Below are positions 27,645 through 35,568 of a stretch of 64,000 nucleotides of DNA, piece after piece. The DNA comes from Roseococcus pinisoli (lineage in GTDB: Bacteria; Pseudomonadota; Alphaproteobacteria; Acetobacterales; Acetobacteraceae). Both the position numbers and the translations under genes were made by a program. The notes under the pieces are model-generated. The model did no database searches and was not told where the DNA came from. It saw nothing but the letters and a program-made list of their open reading frames with translations. Every line of letters begins with the position of its first letter. Position 1 is the first letter of the stretch. The stretch is from positions 434,001-498,000 of the forward strand of contig NZ_JAHCDA010000002.1 of assembly GCF_018413645.1 (NCBI RefSeq), given 5' to 3'.

Positions 27645-27799
27645 TAATGTTGCCTGGCTATTTATTTTCATCACGGCCTGTGCTGCTCATGAGATTTCCG
27701 CTGCCGAACGATTGCAGCCTATGAGCCAGACCGCGCATCAGTTCGATGGTTACGCCGGCTTTCAGAAAATCTGAGCTACAGTGCCGACGCATTGGTTAG
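27645..27799. other. Junction sequence with two short overlapping reading frames
   Basis: Two small frames overlap the end of the AT-rich gene: 27632-27724 (30 codons, MDWLIMLPGYLFSSRPVLLM at the start) and 27637-27774 (TTG start, 45 codons, hydrophobic AWLFIFITACAAHEISA then a polar tail). Either could be a small membrane or lipoprotein-like peptide, or chance. No ribosome binding site decides. Composition is returning toward high GC. Confidence 0.25.
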
Positions 27800-27972
27800 T
27801 GACTGTTTGAGAATGGGTTGGTGCGTCGTGGATGAGGTTATTCAAACTCGGATGTGGACCCGAGAGGGAAACGCTACCCATCTGATCTGACGGATGAGGA
27901 GTGGGCGCAGGTCAAGCCGTTGATGCCCAAGCCACCGAGACGGGGCAGGAAGCCATCGGTGGACCTGCGCGA
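27800..27972 (+). mobile_element. Truncated second copy of the same IS5-family element (left end only)
   Basis: TGACTGTTTGAGAA followed by GGGTTGG-GCGTCGTGGATGAG repeats the left end of the IS at 25761, in the same orientation. Identity is lost after 27972 (CCTGCGCGA), where sequence upstream of the response regulator begins. The two copies bracket the AT-rich gene as direct repeats. The right end and most of the element are missing. Confidence 0.72.
27854..27972 (+). pseudogene. IS5-family transposase N-terminal fragment
   Basis: Reads MDPRGKRYPSDLTDEEWAQV then KPLMPKPPRRGRKPSVDLR, the standard N-terminal domain of IS5-type (IS427/IS1031-like) transposases, and stops at the junction after about 40 codons. 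Translation would run on into unrelated sequence. This copy is less damaged in its first 40 codons than the copy at 25816. Confidence 0.7.
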
Positions 27973-28011
27973 TATGCGACGGTCACTGAGGAGGGCGGAA
28001 ACGGTACGGGT

Positions 28012-28054
28012 TGTTACAATTGGCCACCCAATGAAATCCGGGGCAGTTGTAACA
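28012..28054. promoter_or_regulatory. Inverted repeat overlapping the response-regulator start codon
   Basis: TGTTACAA (28012-28019) and TTGTAACA (28047-28054) are exact reverse complements 27 bases apart, and the second half touches the first ATG. OmpR-type regulators often bind GTTACA-like half-sites, so autoregulation is plausible. The nearby IS junction leaves little room for an older promoter. Confidence 0.45.
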
Positions 28055-28788
28055 TGATGCGTATGGAACCTGCCCCCCACATCCTTGTTGTCGACGACGA
28101 TCGCGAGATCCGCGAGCTCCTCGGGCGCTTCCTGGAGAAGCAGGGCCTGCGGGTGACGCTGGCCCGCGACGCTCGTGATGCGCGGCGGGTCTGGCCGCTC
28201 GCGCGCTACAGCCTGGTGGTGCTCGACCTCATGCTGCCCGGCGAATCCGGCCTCGACGTTGCGCGCTGGCTGCGCAGCCAGTCCAACGTGCCCATCGTCA
28301 TGCTCACGGCCATGGGCGAGGAGACCGATCGCATCGTCGGCCTCGAGCTCGGGGCCGACGACTACATGGCCAAGCCCTTCAACCCCCGCGAGCTCCTGGC
28401 GCGGATTCGCGCCGTGCTGCGCCGGGCCCAGAATGGCGGCGAGGCTGCGGGACCTGCCGAGGATTCCGGCGCCAATCTCCGCTTCGCCGGCTGGCTGCTG
28501 GAAACCTCCCGTCGGCGTCTGCTGAACCCGCAGGGCGCGGAGGTGCCGCTGACAGGCGGCGAATACGAGCTGCTGACCACGCTGCTCGAGCGCGCCAACC
28601 GCGTGCTGACGCGGGACATGCTCATGGACCTGCTGCACAACCGGCAGCCTGGGCCCTTCGACCGCGCGATCGACGTCGCGGTCTCCCGCCTGCGCCGCAA
28701 GTTGGAGGATGACGGGCGGAACCCCTCGGTCATCAAGACGGTGCGCGGCGGCGGCTACGTGCTCTCCGCGACCGTCGAGCGCGCCTGA
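28054..28788 (+). CDS. OmpR-family response regulator
   Basis: Two-domain transcription factor of 244 residues. The receiver has the acidic pocket at residues 14-16, phospho-acceptor Asp58 in [20 protein letters not shown], the Thr of PIVMLTAMGEE and Lys107 in YMAKPFNPRELLARIRAVLR. The winged-helix domain (about 140-240) ends VAVSRLRRKLEDDGRNPSVI then KTVRGGGYVLS. The kinase gene starts directly after its stop. Start candidates are ATG 28054, 28057 and 28063; none has a strong ribosome site, so leaderless translation is possible. The IS fragment ends about 80 bases upstream and may have changed its regulation. Confidence 0.9.
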   Translation: MMRMEPAPHILVVDDDREIRELLGRFLEKQGLRVTLARDARDARRVWPLARYSLVVLDLMLPGESGLDVARWLRSQSNVPIVMLTAMGEETDRIVGLELGADDYMAKPFNPRELLARIRAVLRRAQNGGEAAGPAEDSGANLRFAGWLLETSRRRLLNPQGAEVPLTGGEYELLTTLLERANRVLTRDMLMDLLHNRQPGPFDRAIDVAVSRLRRKLEDDGRNPSVIKTVRGGGYVLSATVERA

Positions 28789-30147
28789 GTGCTGTCCGGC
28801 CTCGCGCGGCGCTTCTGGCCGGCCAGCCTGGGGGGGCGCACGGCCCTGGTGCTCCTGCTGGGCCTGATGGCCGTGCAGGCGCTGGGCCTCACCATCCATG
28901 CCTTCGACCGCGTCGAGCTGCAGCGGGCCTCGGAGGCACGCGAGAATGCGGTGCGGTCCTTCAACCTCTGGCGCGCGCTGATCATCTCGCCGCCCGAGCG
29001 CCGCGCGACGATCATCGCCGAGGCCGACCTGCCTTCGACGCTGATCGCCTCCTACGACGCCCAGGCGACCACGCCGCGCAACCTGCGCCCGATCCCGATC
29101 GAGATGGCGCGGCATTTCCGGCTGGACACCGCAGCGCCCGGGACGCTGCCCGCGCCGCCCAGGCGCTACCGGGCAACAGAGATCCATTCCGGCCAGCTCG
29201 GGCCGCACAGCTTCGCCGTCTCCATGCGCTTCCCGGACCAGGGCTGGCTGAACCTGACCTTCCGGCATCCGCATCCGCGGCCCTGGCATTCGGACACCTT
29301 CCTGATCGCCTTCATCGCCATGTCGGTGACGGCGGCGCTGCTGGTCTGGTGGGGCGTGCGGCGGCTGACGCGGCCGGTGGCGGATCTGGCGGCTGCGGCC
29401 GAGAGGCTGGGCCGCGATGTGAATGCGCCGGCGCTGCCCGAAACCGGGCCGGAGGAGATCGCCACCGCGGCGGCGGCCTTCAACACCATGGCCGCCAATA
29501 TCCGGCGCTTCGTGGCCGACCGTACGCAGATGCTAGCCGCCATCAGCCACGACCTGCGCACGCCCATCACCCGGCTGCGCCTGCGTGCCGAGTTCCTGGA
29601 CGACGACGAGCAGCGGGCCAAGATGCTGGCCGACCTCGCGGAGATGGAGGCGATGATCGCCTCTACCCTGGCCTTCGCACGGGACGATGCGGCCAATGAG
29701 CCGGCCAGCTCCGTCGACCTCGCGAGCCTGGCCCGCACCGTGCTGGATGAGGCGGCCGATGCCAGCCCGGAGCACGCCGAGGAAATCGCCTTCGAGGGGC
29801 CCGAGCATCTGGTGCTGCGCGTCCGGCCCATGGCGCTGAAGCGGGCGCTCTCCAACCTCGTCGGCAACGCCCTGAAGTATGGCGATGCCGCGCGGCTGAC
29901 CCTGGATCGCCGGGGCGAGAGCGTGGTCATGCTGCTGGACGATACGGGCCCCGGCATCCCCGAGGCCGCGCACGAGAAGGTCTTCCAGCCCTTCCAGCGG
30001 ATCGAGGGAAGCCGCAACCGCGAGACGGGCGGCACCGGCCTCGGCCTTACAATCGCGCGCAGCATCCTGCGCGCCCATGGGGGGGAGGTGACGCTGCACA
30101 ATCGCGAGGAAGGCGGGCTGAGGGTGGCGATCCGGCTGCCCGGGTGA
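28789..30147 (+). CDS. Sensor histidine kinase (EnvZ/PetP-like)
   Basis: Inner-membrane kinase of 452 residues and cognate partner of the upstream regulator: its GTG start abuts the regulator's TGA. TM1 lies at about 18-37, a periplasmic domain of about 130 residues follows, and TM2 is at about 170-189 (DTFLIAFIAMSVTAALLVWW). A HAMP domain comes next, then the phospho-acceptor His254 in AAISHDLRTPITRLRLRAEF, the N box NLVGNALKYGD and the G boxes DDTGPGIPEAAHEKVF and TGGTGLGLTIARSILRAHGG. Signal unknown. Confidence 0.92.
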   Translation: MLSGLARRFWPASLGGRTALVLLLGLMAVQALGLTIHAFDRVELQRASEARENAVRSFNLWRALIISPPERRATIIAEADLPSTLIASYDAQATTPRNLRPIPIEMARHFRLDTAAPGTLPAPPRRYRATEIHSGQLGPHSFAVSMRFPDQGWLNLTFRHPHPRPWHSDTFLIAFIAMSVTAALLVWWGVRRLTRPVADLAAAAERLGRDVNAPALPETGPEEIATAAAAFNTMAANIRRFVADRTQMLAAISHDLRTPITRLRLRAEFLDDDEQRAKMLADLAEMEAMIASTLAFARDDAANEPASSVDLASLARTVLDEAADASPEHAEEIAFEGPEHLVLRVRPMALKRALSNLVGNALKYGDAARLTLDRRGESVVMLLDDTGPGIPEAAHEKVFQPFQRIEGSRNRETGGTGLGLTIARSILRAHGGEVTLHNREEGGLRVAIRLPG

Positions 30148-30179
30148 TAACCGGGAGTCCGGCGTTTCCGGAGCACCCC

Positions 30180-30818
30180 ATGGCCCTCAAGGCTGGAATC
30201 ATCCCCGTGACCCCCTTCCAGCAGAACTGCACGCTGGTCTGGGACGACACGACCAAGGAAGCGACCGTCATCGATCCGGGCGGCGATGTCGGCCAGATCC
30301 TGGCGCAGGTCGACAAGCTCGGCCTGAAGCTGGTGCAGATCCTGCTGACCCACGGCCATATCGATCATGCCGGCGGCGCCGACGAACTGCGCGAGCGGAC
30401 CGGTATCGAGGTCATCGGCCCGCAGCTCGGTGACAAGATGCTGCTCGACCATCTGGAGCAGCAGGGCCGCGCCTATGGGCTCGACGGCTCGCGCAACCTC
30501 GTGCCCGACCGTTGGCTCGACGAAGGCGATACCGTCACCATCGGCGGTGCGGAATTCGCGGTGCTGCATTGCCCGGGCCATTCGCCGGGCAGCCTCGTCT
30601 ATGTGAGCACGGCGCTGCGCGTGGCCTTCGTCGGCGACGTGCTGTTCCAGGGCTCGATCGGCCGGACCGACTTTCCCTATGGCGACCACGACGCGTTGAT
30701 CAACGCCATCAAGACGAAGCTCCTGCCGCTCGGCGACGAGATCGGCTTCGTCTGCGGCCATGGGCCGAGCTCTGACTTCGGCACCGAGCGGCGGACCAAC
30801 CCCTTCCTGCAGGGGTAG
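30180..30818 (+). CDS. MBL-fold metallo-hydrolase (glyoxalase II-like)
   Basis: Zinc metallo-beta-lactamase-fold hydrolase of 212 residues. The metal motif HGHIDHAGG (H-x-H-x-D-H) is at about residues 57-65, the next His is in LHCPGHSPGSLVYV, the bridging Asp in AFVGDVLFQGSIGRTDFP and the last His in VCGHGPSSDFG. The short form resembles YcbL-type and glyoxalase II-like thioesterases. The ATG of MALKAGIIPV, 32 bases after the kinase stop, was chosen. It may be co-transcribed with the two-component pair. Confidence 0.9.
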   Translation: MALKAGIIPVTPFQQNCTLVWDDTTKEATVIDPGGDVGQILAQVDKLGLKLVQILLTHGHIDHAGGADELRERTGIEVIGPQLGDKMLLDHLEQQGRAYGLDGSRNLVPDRWLDEGDTVTIGGAEFAVLHCPGHSPGSLVYVSTALRVAFVGDVLFQGSIGRTDFPYGDHDALINAIKTKLLPLGDEIGFVCGHGPSSDFGTERRTNPFLQG

Positions 30819-30824
30819 GTCGGC

Positions 30825-32324
30825 TCAGGAGGCGACGGCGCGGCGCGGGACCAACCGCGCCCGCAGCGGCCAAAGCACCGCGACCAGGGTCATGACCCAG
30901 AGCGCGATGGAAACCGGTGAGACCAGGAGCTCCGCTACGTTGCCGTCGGAAAGCGACAGCGCGCGGCGCAGATTGTCCTCCAGCATGCGGCCCAGCACGA
31001 AGCCCAGCACGATGGGCACCAGCGGCACGTCCAGCTTGCGGAACAGCCAGCCCATGACGCCGAAGCCGATGGCCATCAGCAGGTCGAAAGCCGAATTGCT
31101 GACCGCATAGACGCCGGCGAAGCTGAGCGCGAGGACGCCCGGGTAGAGCACCCAGGCCGGGACCGTCAGCAGCCGCGCGAAGATCCCCACCAGCGGCAGG
31201 TTCAACAGCAGCAGCATCGCATTGCCGATATACATCGAGGCGATGAGGCCCCAGGCCACATCCGGCCGCTGCGTGAAGAGCAGGGGGCCCGGCGTGATGT
31301 TGTACATGAGCAGCGCGCCCAACAGCACGGCCGTCGTCCCGGATCCCGGGATGCCGAGCGAGAGCATGGGCACGAGGTTGCCGATCTGCGCCGCATTATC
31401 CGCCGTCTCCGGCGACGCCACGCCGCGGAGGTCGCCCTTGCCGAAGGTACCCTCGCTTTCGTGCAGGCGCTTTTCCGCCGTGTAGGAGAGGGCGGAGGCC
31501 ACCGAGGCGCCGGCGCCCGGCAGCACGCCGATGACGAAGCCGATGCCCGTCGCGCGCAGCATGGCGGGCAGGCAGAAGACCAGCTCCCGGAAGGTCAGCC
31601 GCTGGCCCTTGCCGAGCTTCGCGGCCTCGGTCCGGAGCTTCGTTTCGATCAGCAGCAGGATCTCGCCGATCGCGAAAAGCCCGACCGCGAGGACCGTGAA
31701 GTCGATGCCGCCCAGCAGCTCGATGGAGCCCGCGGTGAAGCGCTCCACCCCCGTGCCTGAATCCACGCCGACAAGCGCCAGCAGGATGCCGAGGCAACCC
31801 GCGGCCCAGGCCTTGGGCGCCGAGGCCCCGCCGACGGCGCCCAGCAGCGACAGCGCGAAGGCGATCAGCGCGACATAGTCGGCCGGCGAGAAGGAGACGG
31901 CGATCCGCGCCAGCGGCACCGAAAGGAAGCTCATCAGGATCACGGAGAGCGTGGCGCCCACGAAGCTGCCGATGCCCGAGATGGCCAGCGCCGCGCTGCC
32001 GCGGCCCTGCTTGGCGAGCGGATGCCCGTCCAGCGTCGTCAGCACGGCAGAGGGCTCGCCTGGCATGTTCAGCAGGATCGCGGTGATGCGGCCGCCATAG
32101 CCCGAGCCGTAATAGACCGCGGCCAGCAGGATCAGCGCGCTTTCGGGCGGCAAGCGCAGGGCGAGGCAGAACGGCAGCAGCAGCGCGATGGCATTCAGCG
32201 GCCCGATGCCGGGCAGCACGCCGATCGCCGTGCCGATGATGCAGCCGAGGAAGGCGAGCGCCAGGTTCATCGGCGTCAACGCCACGGTGAAGCCGCCGCC
32301 GAGGGCGGAGAAGGTCTCCATCAT
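30825..32324 (-). CDS. tctA: Tripartite tricarboxylate transporter permease, large subunit
   Basis: Integral membrane subunit of 499 residues with about 12 spans that moves the carboxylate. The family signature is in the first third: IGVLPGIGPLNAIALLLPFC and YYGSGYGGRITAILLNMPGE, then a repeat-related GFVIGVLPGAGASVASALSY in the second half. It overlaps tctB by four bases (ATGA) and is the last gene of tctC-tctB-tctA. Confidence 0.94.
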   Translation of the reverse strand: MMETFSALGGGFTVALTPMNLALAFLGCIIGTAIGVLPGIGPLNAIALLLPFCLALRLPPESALILLAAVYYGSGYGGRITAILLNMPGEPSAVLTTLDGHPLAKQGRGSAALAISGIGSFVGATLSVILMSFLSVPLARIAVSFSPADYVALIAFALSLLGAVGGASAPKAWAAGCLGILLALVGVDSGTGVERFTAGSIELLGGIDFTVLAVGLFAIGEILLLIETKLRTEAAKLGKGQRLTFRELVFCLPAMLRATGIGFVIGVLPGAGASVASALSYTAEKRLHESEGTFGKGDLRGVASPETADNAAQIGNLVPMLSLGIPGSGTTAVLLGALLMYNITPGPLLFTQRPDVAWGLIASMYIGNAMLLLLNLPLVGIFARLLTVPAWVLYPGVLALSFAGVYAVSNSAFDLLMAIGFGVMGWLFRKLDVPLVPIVLGFVLGRMLEDNLRRALSLSDGNVAELLVSPVSIALWVMTLVAVLWPLRARLVPRRAVAS

Positions 32325-32770
32325 GCGCCGAGGATTCCCTTGGGCAGTGGCAGGTCCAGCAGCTTGTCGAACAGCGCCCAGAGCGCGGCGCTCGTCGCGG
32401 CGCTGGTGAGCAGGGCCATCCAGAGGCGCGCGCCGAAGAGCAGCGCCACGCCGAGGGCGAGGCCGGCAGTGGCAAGGAGGAAGCCCAGCGGCTCGAGCAG
32501 CAGGGCATAGGCGGCCATGACAACCAGCAGCAGGAAGGGCGCCGCCCGCCGCTCAGGCCAGGCGAAGGGTAGCCCGCGACCAAACAGCAGCAAGGCCCCG
32601 CAGACCGCGAGGATCGTGGCGACGGCGGAAGGAAATCCCTTGGGCCCCAGCGGATCGGCCGCGAAGGCCACGACCAGTGACTGGGCGGACCACAGCGTCA
32701 GCCCGGCGATGACGATCAGCGCCACGCCCAGCAGGCGATCGGCCGAGAGACGCGGACCCTCCGGGCTCAC
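32321..32770 (-). CDS. tctB: Tripartite tricarboxylate transporter, small membrane subunit
   Basis: Four-span membrane protein of 149 residues. The first span (LLGVALIVIAGLTLWSAQSL) is followed by the conserved DPLGPKGFPSAVATILAVCG segment of TctB. The third and fourth spans form the C-terminal half, ending in LPLPKGILGA. It overlaps both neighbours by four bases, so the three subunits are translationally coupled. Confidence 0.9.
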   Translation of the reverse strand: MSPEGPRLSADRLLGVALIVIAGLTLWSAQSLVVAFAADPLGPKGFPSAVATILAVCGALLLFGRGLPFAWPERRAAPFLLLVVMAAYALLLEPLGFLLATAGLALGVALLFGARLWMALLTSAATSAALWALFDKLLDLPLPKGILGA

Positions 32771-33750
32771 TGGCTGACGAGGCCCACATCCCGCGCGAGC
32801 TGCCGGAACTCCGCGGTCCGGCGCTTCGCCAGCGCCTCGTATTCGGCGCCCACCAGGTTGAATTCGAAGAGGCCCTGCGCGGCCCGCTGGTCCGGCCAGT
32901 CGGGATGCGCGGTGAGGCGGCGCAGCGCGTTGACCCAGAAATTATAGGCCGCGTCGGGCATTTGCGGCGGGCCGTAGAAACCGCGCACGATGGGCCATTC
33001 GGCGTCGAAACCCTGTTCCTTGGCCGTCGGCACGCTGGACAGCGTGCCCGGCAGCCGCTCGGCGGCGAGGACGGCGAGCAGACGGATCTCGCCCGCCTCG
33101 AACTGCCCGCGCGCCTCGGAGGCATCGACGGGCGCCATCTGGATATGGCCGCCGAGCAGCGCGGCGAGCGCCTGGCCGCCGCCCTCGAAGGGCACGTAGC
33201 GCATGCGGCGCGGATCGACCCCGGCGGCGCGGGCGACGAGGGCGGCCTTCGTCCAGTCCTGGCTGCCCACCGCGCCGCCCGCGCCCATCGGCACGCCGCC
33301 CGGATTCGCGCGCAGTGCCGTCACCAGATCGGTCAAGGTGGCGTAGGGGCTGTCCTTCTTCACGGCGATGACGCCGTAATCCGCACCGATCGCGCCGATC
33401 CAGCGCACGTCGTTCTCGCCGAAGCGGCCGAAGCGCCCGGTCGCCATATTGACCCACGAACCGGTGGAGACGGCCACGATCACATTCGGATCGGTGCGCC
33501 GCTGTGCATTGATGTGATTGATCGCCACCGCACCGATTCCGCCCGGCATGTTTTGAGTCCGGATCGAAGGGCCGACGATGCCCGTCTCGTTCAACATCCG
33601 CGCCGTCAGCCGGCAGGAAATGTCGAAGCCGCCGCCCGGTGCCGCGCCGGCGATGCATTCCGGATTTTGCGGTGTGAAGCCGCCCGCATTCTGGGCCTGT
33701 GCGGCGGCCGGCAGAAGGGCGGAGGCGGCGAGAAGCGCGCGGCGATACAT
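32767..33750 (-). CDS. tctC: Tripartite tricarboxylate transporter substrate-binding protein
   Basis: Periplasmic receptor of 327 residues for the adjacent TctAB permease. The signal peptide MYRRALLAASALLPAAAQAQ precedes the mature start NAGGFTPQNPECIAGAAPGG, where the carboxylate-binding loop normally follows. TQNMPGGIGAVAINHINAQR and VPMGAGGAVGSQDWTKA match the TctC/BctC-type receptors of true tct operons better than orphan Bug proteins. First gene of the operon, divergent from the amidohydrolase operon across a 192-base gap in which no clear operator is visible. Confidence 0.92.
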   Translation of the reverse strand: MYRRALLAASALLPAAAQAQNAGGFTPQNPECIAGAAPGGGFDISCRLTARMLNETGIVGPSIRTQNMPGGIGAVAINHINAQRRTDPNVIVAVSTGSWVNMATGRFGRFGENDVRWIGAIGADYGVIAVKKDSPYATLTDLVTALRANPGGVPMGAGGAVGSQDWTKAALVARAAGVDPRRMRYVPFEGGGQALAALLGGHIQMAPVDASEARGQFEAGEIRLLAVLAAERLPGTLSSVPTAKEQGFDAEWPIVRGFYGPPQMPDAAYNFWVNALRRLTAHPDWPDQRAAQGLFEFNLVGAEYEALAKRRTAEFRQLARDVGLVSQ

Positions 33751-33942
33751 GGCGTTTCGTTTTCCTGTTCTTGATGCGAGTGCCGAATGCCCGGTCTGCC
33801 CAAGCGGACGGCAAGACGCTCTCCCGGTTGCCCAAGAAGCCTGCCACGCGGGACATCGCCGTGTCGAAGGTTCCATTGTCGCGGTTGACGCGCGGAGGAG
33901 GGCACACGACGATCCTCCCCAACAGGAAACGGGAACCAAAAA

Positions 33943-35568
33943 TTGATCGTAGAGACGATCTTCACCGGCGGAACGGTTTTCCGTGGCCTCGCCGGCGGCG
34001 TAGCCGAAGCGATGGCGATTGGCGGCGGCAAGGTCCTCGCCGTGGGCCGGCGCTGGGAGATCGAGGCGCTGGCGGGCCCTGACACGCGACGCGTGGATCT
34101 CGGGGGCCGTGCCGCCATTCCCGCCTTCAACGAAGCGCATATGCATCTGCTGCCCTTCGGGCTCGGCCTCTCGATGGTGAATCTGCGTGCCGAGGAAGTC
34201 CGCTCGCTGGACGAGGTCCGGACCCGGCTGCGCGCCGCCGCCGCCACGCGGCCCAAGGGCGAATGGGTGGTGGGCCGTGGCTACGATCACGCGGCGCTCG
34301 ACATTGGCCGGCATCCCACGGTGGGAGAGCTCGACGCCGCGGTACCGGACCATCCCGTCTTCATCGTGCGGACCTGCGGTCATATGGGCGTCGCCAACAC
34401 GGCGGCGCTGCGGGCGGCAGGCATCGGCCACAACACGCCCGAGCCCGAGGGCGGCGTGATCGAGAAGCGCGACGGCGCGCTGACCGGCCTCATCCAGGAG
34501 CGCGCGCTCAGCCTCATCAAGGCGGCGATGCCCGAGCCGAGCGAAGACCGGATGGTCGACGCGATCGAGGCTGCCGGCCGTCACCTGGCCGCCCTCGGCT
34601 TCGCCTCGGCGACCGACATGAATGTCGGCATGACGGCCGACCTTGCCGAGGTAGCCGCTTTCGAGCGCGCGGCGCGCGACAACCGCTGCCTGCAGCGCAT
34701 GTGGCTCGTGCTGGCCGGCAATCCCGAGGGGATCGGCGACAAGGCCTGGGAGGCCGGCATGCGCCCCTGGCAGACCGGCGGCGACCCTGACGCGCTGCTG
34801 CGCTGGGGTGCTGCGAAGGTCTTTGCCGATGGCAGCGCGGGCGGCCTCACGGCGGCGTTCTTCGAGCCTTACCTCGCGAGCGCAGGCGGCGGCACGGGCG
34901 TCTTCACCTTCCCGACCGATACCATCCACGCCCTGCTGAAGAAGTATCACGAGCAGGGCTGGCAGCTCGATATCCACGCCATCGGCGACGCGGCGATCGA
35001 GCAGGTCCTGACCGGCATGGAGGAGGCGGGTGCCACGCCCGAGCGCCGCCACCGGATCGAGCATTGCGGCTTCATCACCAAGGATCAGCGACGGCGGATG
35101 AAGGCGCGCGGCATCCTGCCCGTGCCGCAGCCGGTCTTCATGTACGAATTCGGCGATCTCTACGTGAAGAACCTCGGCCTTGCCCGCACCGAGGCGGCCT
35201 ACCCGATGCGGACCTGGCTGGAGGAGGGGCATCACCCGGCCGCCTCGTCCGACTCCCCCGTCTCCACGGTCGATCCCTTCGCCAACCTCTTCACCATGGT
35301 CACGCGCAAGACGAACCGGGGGACGGTCCTGGGTGCCGAAGAGAGGCTGTCCCTCCAGCAGGCGCTGCATTGCTACACGTGGTGCGGCGCCCATTCGACC
35401 TTCGCCGAGGGCGTGCGCGGCACGCTCGAGCCCGGCATGGATGCGGATATCGCCGTCCTCTCGCGCGACATCACTGAAGTCGCGCCGGAGGAGTACCTGC
35501 AGATCGAGACGGACCTCACGCTGCGTGGCGGCGTTCCCATCTTCGACCGTCACGGGGCCTTCGCCTGA
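33943..35568 (+). CDS. Amidohydrolase, YtcJ-like (Amidohydro_3)
   Basis: Metal-dependent hydrolase of 541 residues with a TIM-barrel core flanked by a beta-sandwich. The first metal ligands are in AFNEAHMHLLPFG, further histidines lie in LDIHAIGDAAIEQVL and RRHRIEHCGFIT, and the late aspartate is in HHPAASSDSPVSTVDPFANL. A TTG start at 33943 is preceded by AGGAAACGGGA. Its stop shares a base with the first permease start, so it heads a translationally coupled operon with a dipeptide-type ABC importer. Family members hydrolyse amides, imides and formamides; the substrate here is unknown. Confidence 0.88.
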   Translation: MIVETIFTGGTVFRGLAGGVAEAMAIGGGKVLAVGRRWEIEALAGPDTRRVDLGGRAAIPAFNEAHMHLLPFGLGLSMVNLRAEEVRSLDEVRTRLRAAAATRPKGEWVVGRGYDHAALDIGRHPTVGELDAAVPDHPVFIVRTCGHMGVANTAALRAAGIGHNTPEPEGGVIEKRDGALTGLIQERALSLIKAAMPEPSEDRMVDAIEAAGRHLAALGFASATDMNVGMTADLAEVAAFERAARDNRCLQRMWLVLAGNPEGIGDKAWEAGMRPWQTGGDPDALLRWGAAKVFADGSAGGLTAAFFEPYLASAGGGTGVFTFPTDTIHALLKKYHEQGWQLDIHAIGDAAIEQVLTGMEEAGATPERRHRIEHCGFITKDQRRRMKARGILPVPQPVFMYEFGDLYVKNLGLARTEAAYPMRTWLEEGHHPAASSDSPVSTVDPFANLFTMVTRKTNRGTVLGAEERLSLQQALHCYTWCGAHSTFAEGVRGTLEPGMDADIAVLSRDITEVAPEEYLQIETDLTLRGGVPIFDRHGAFA

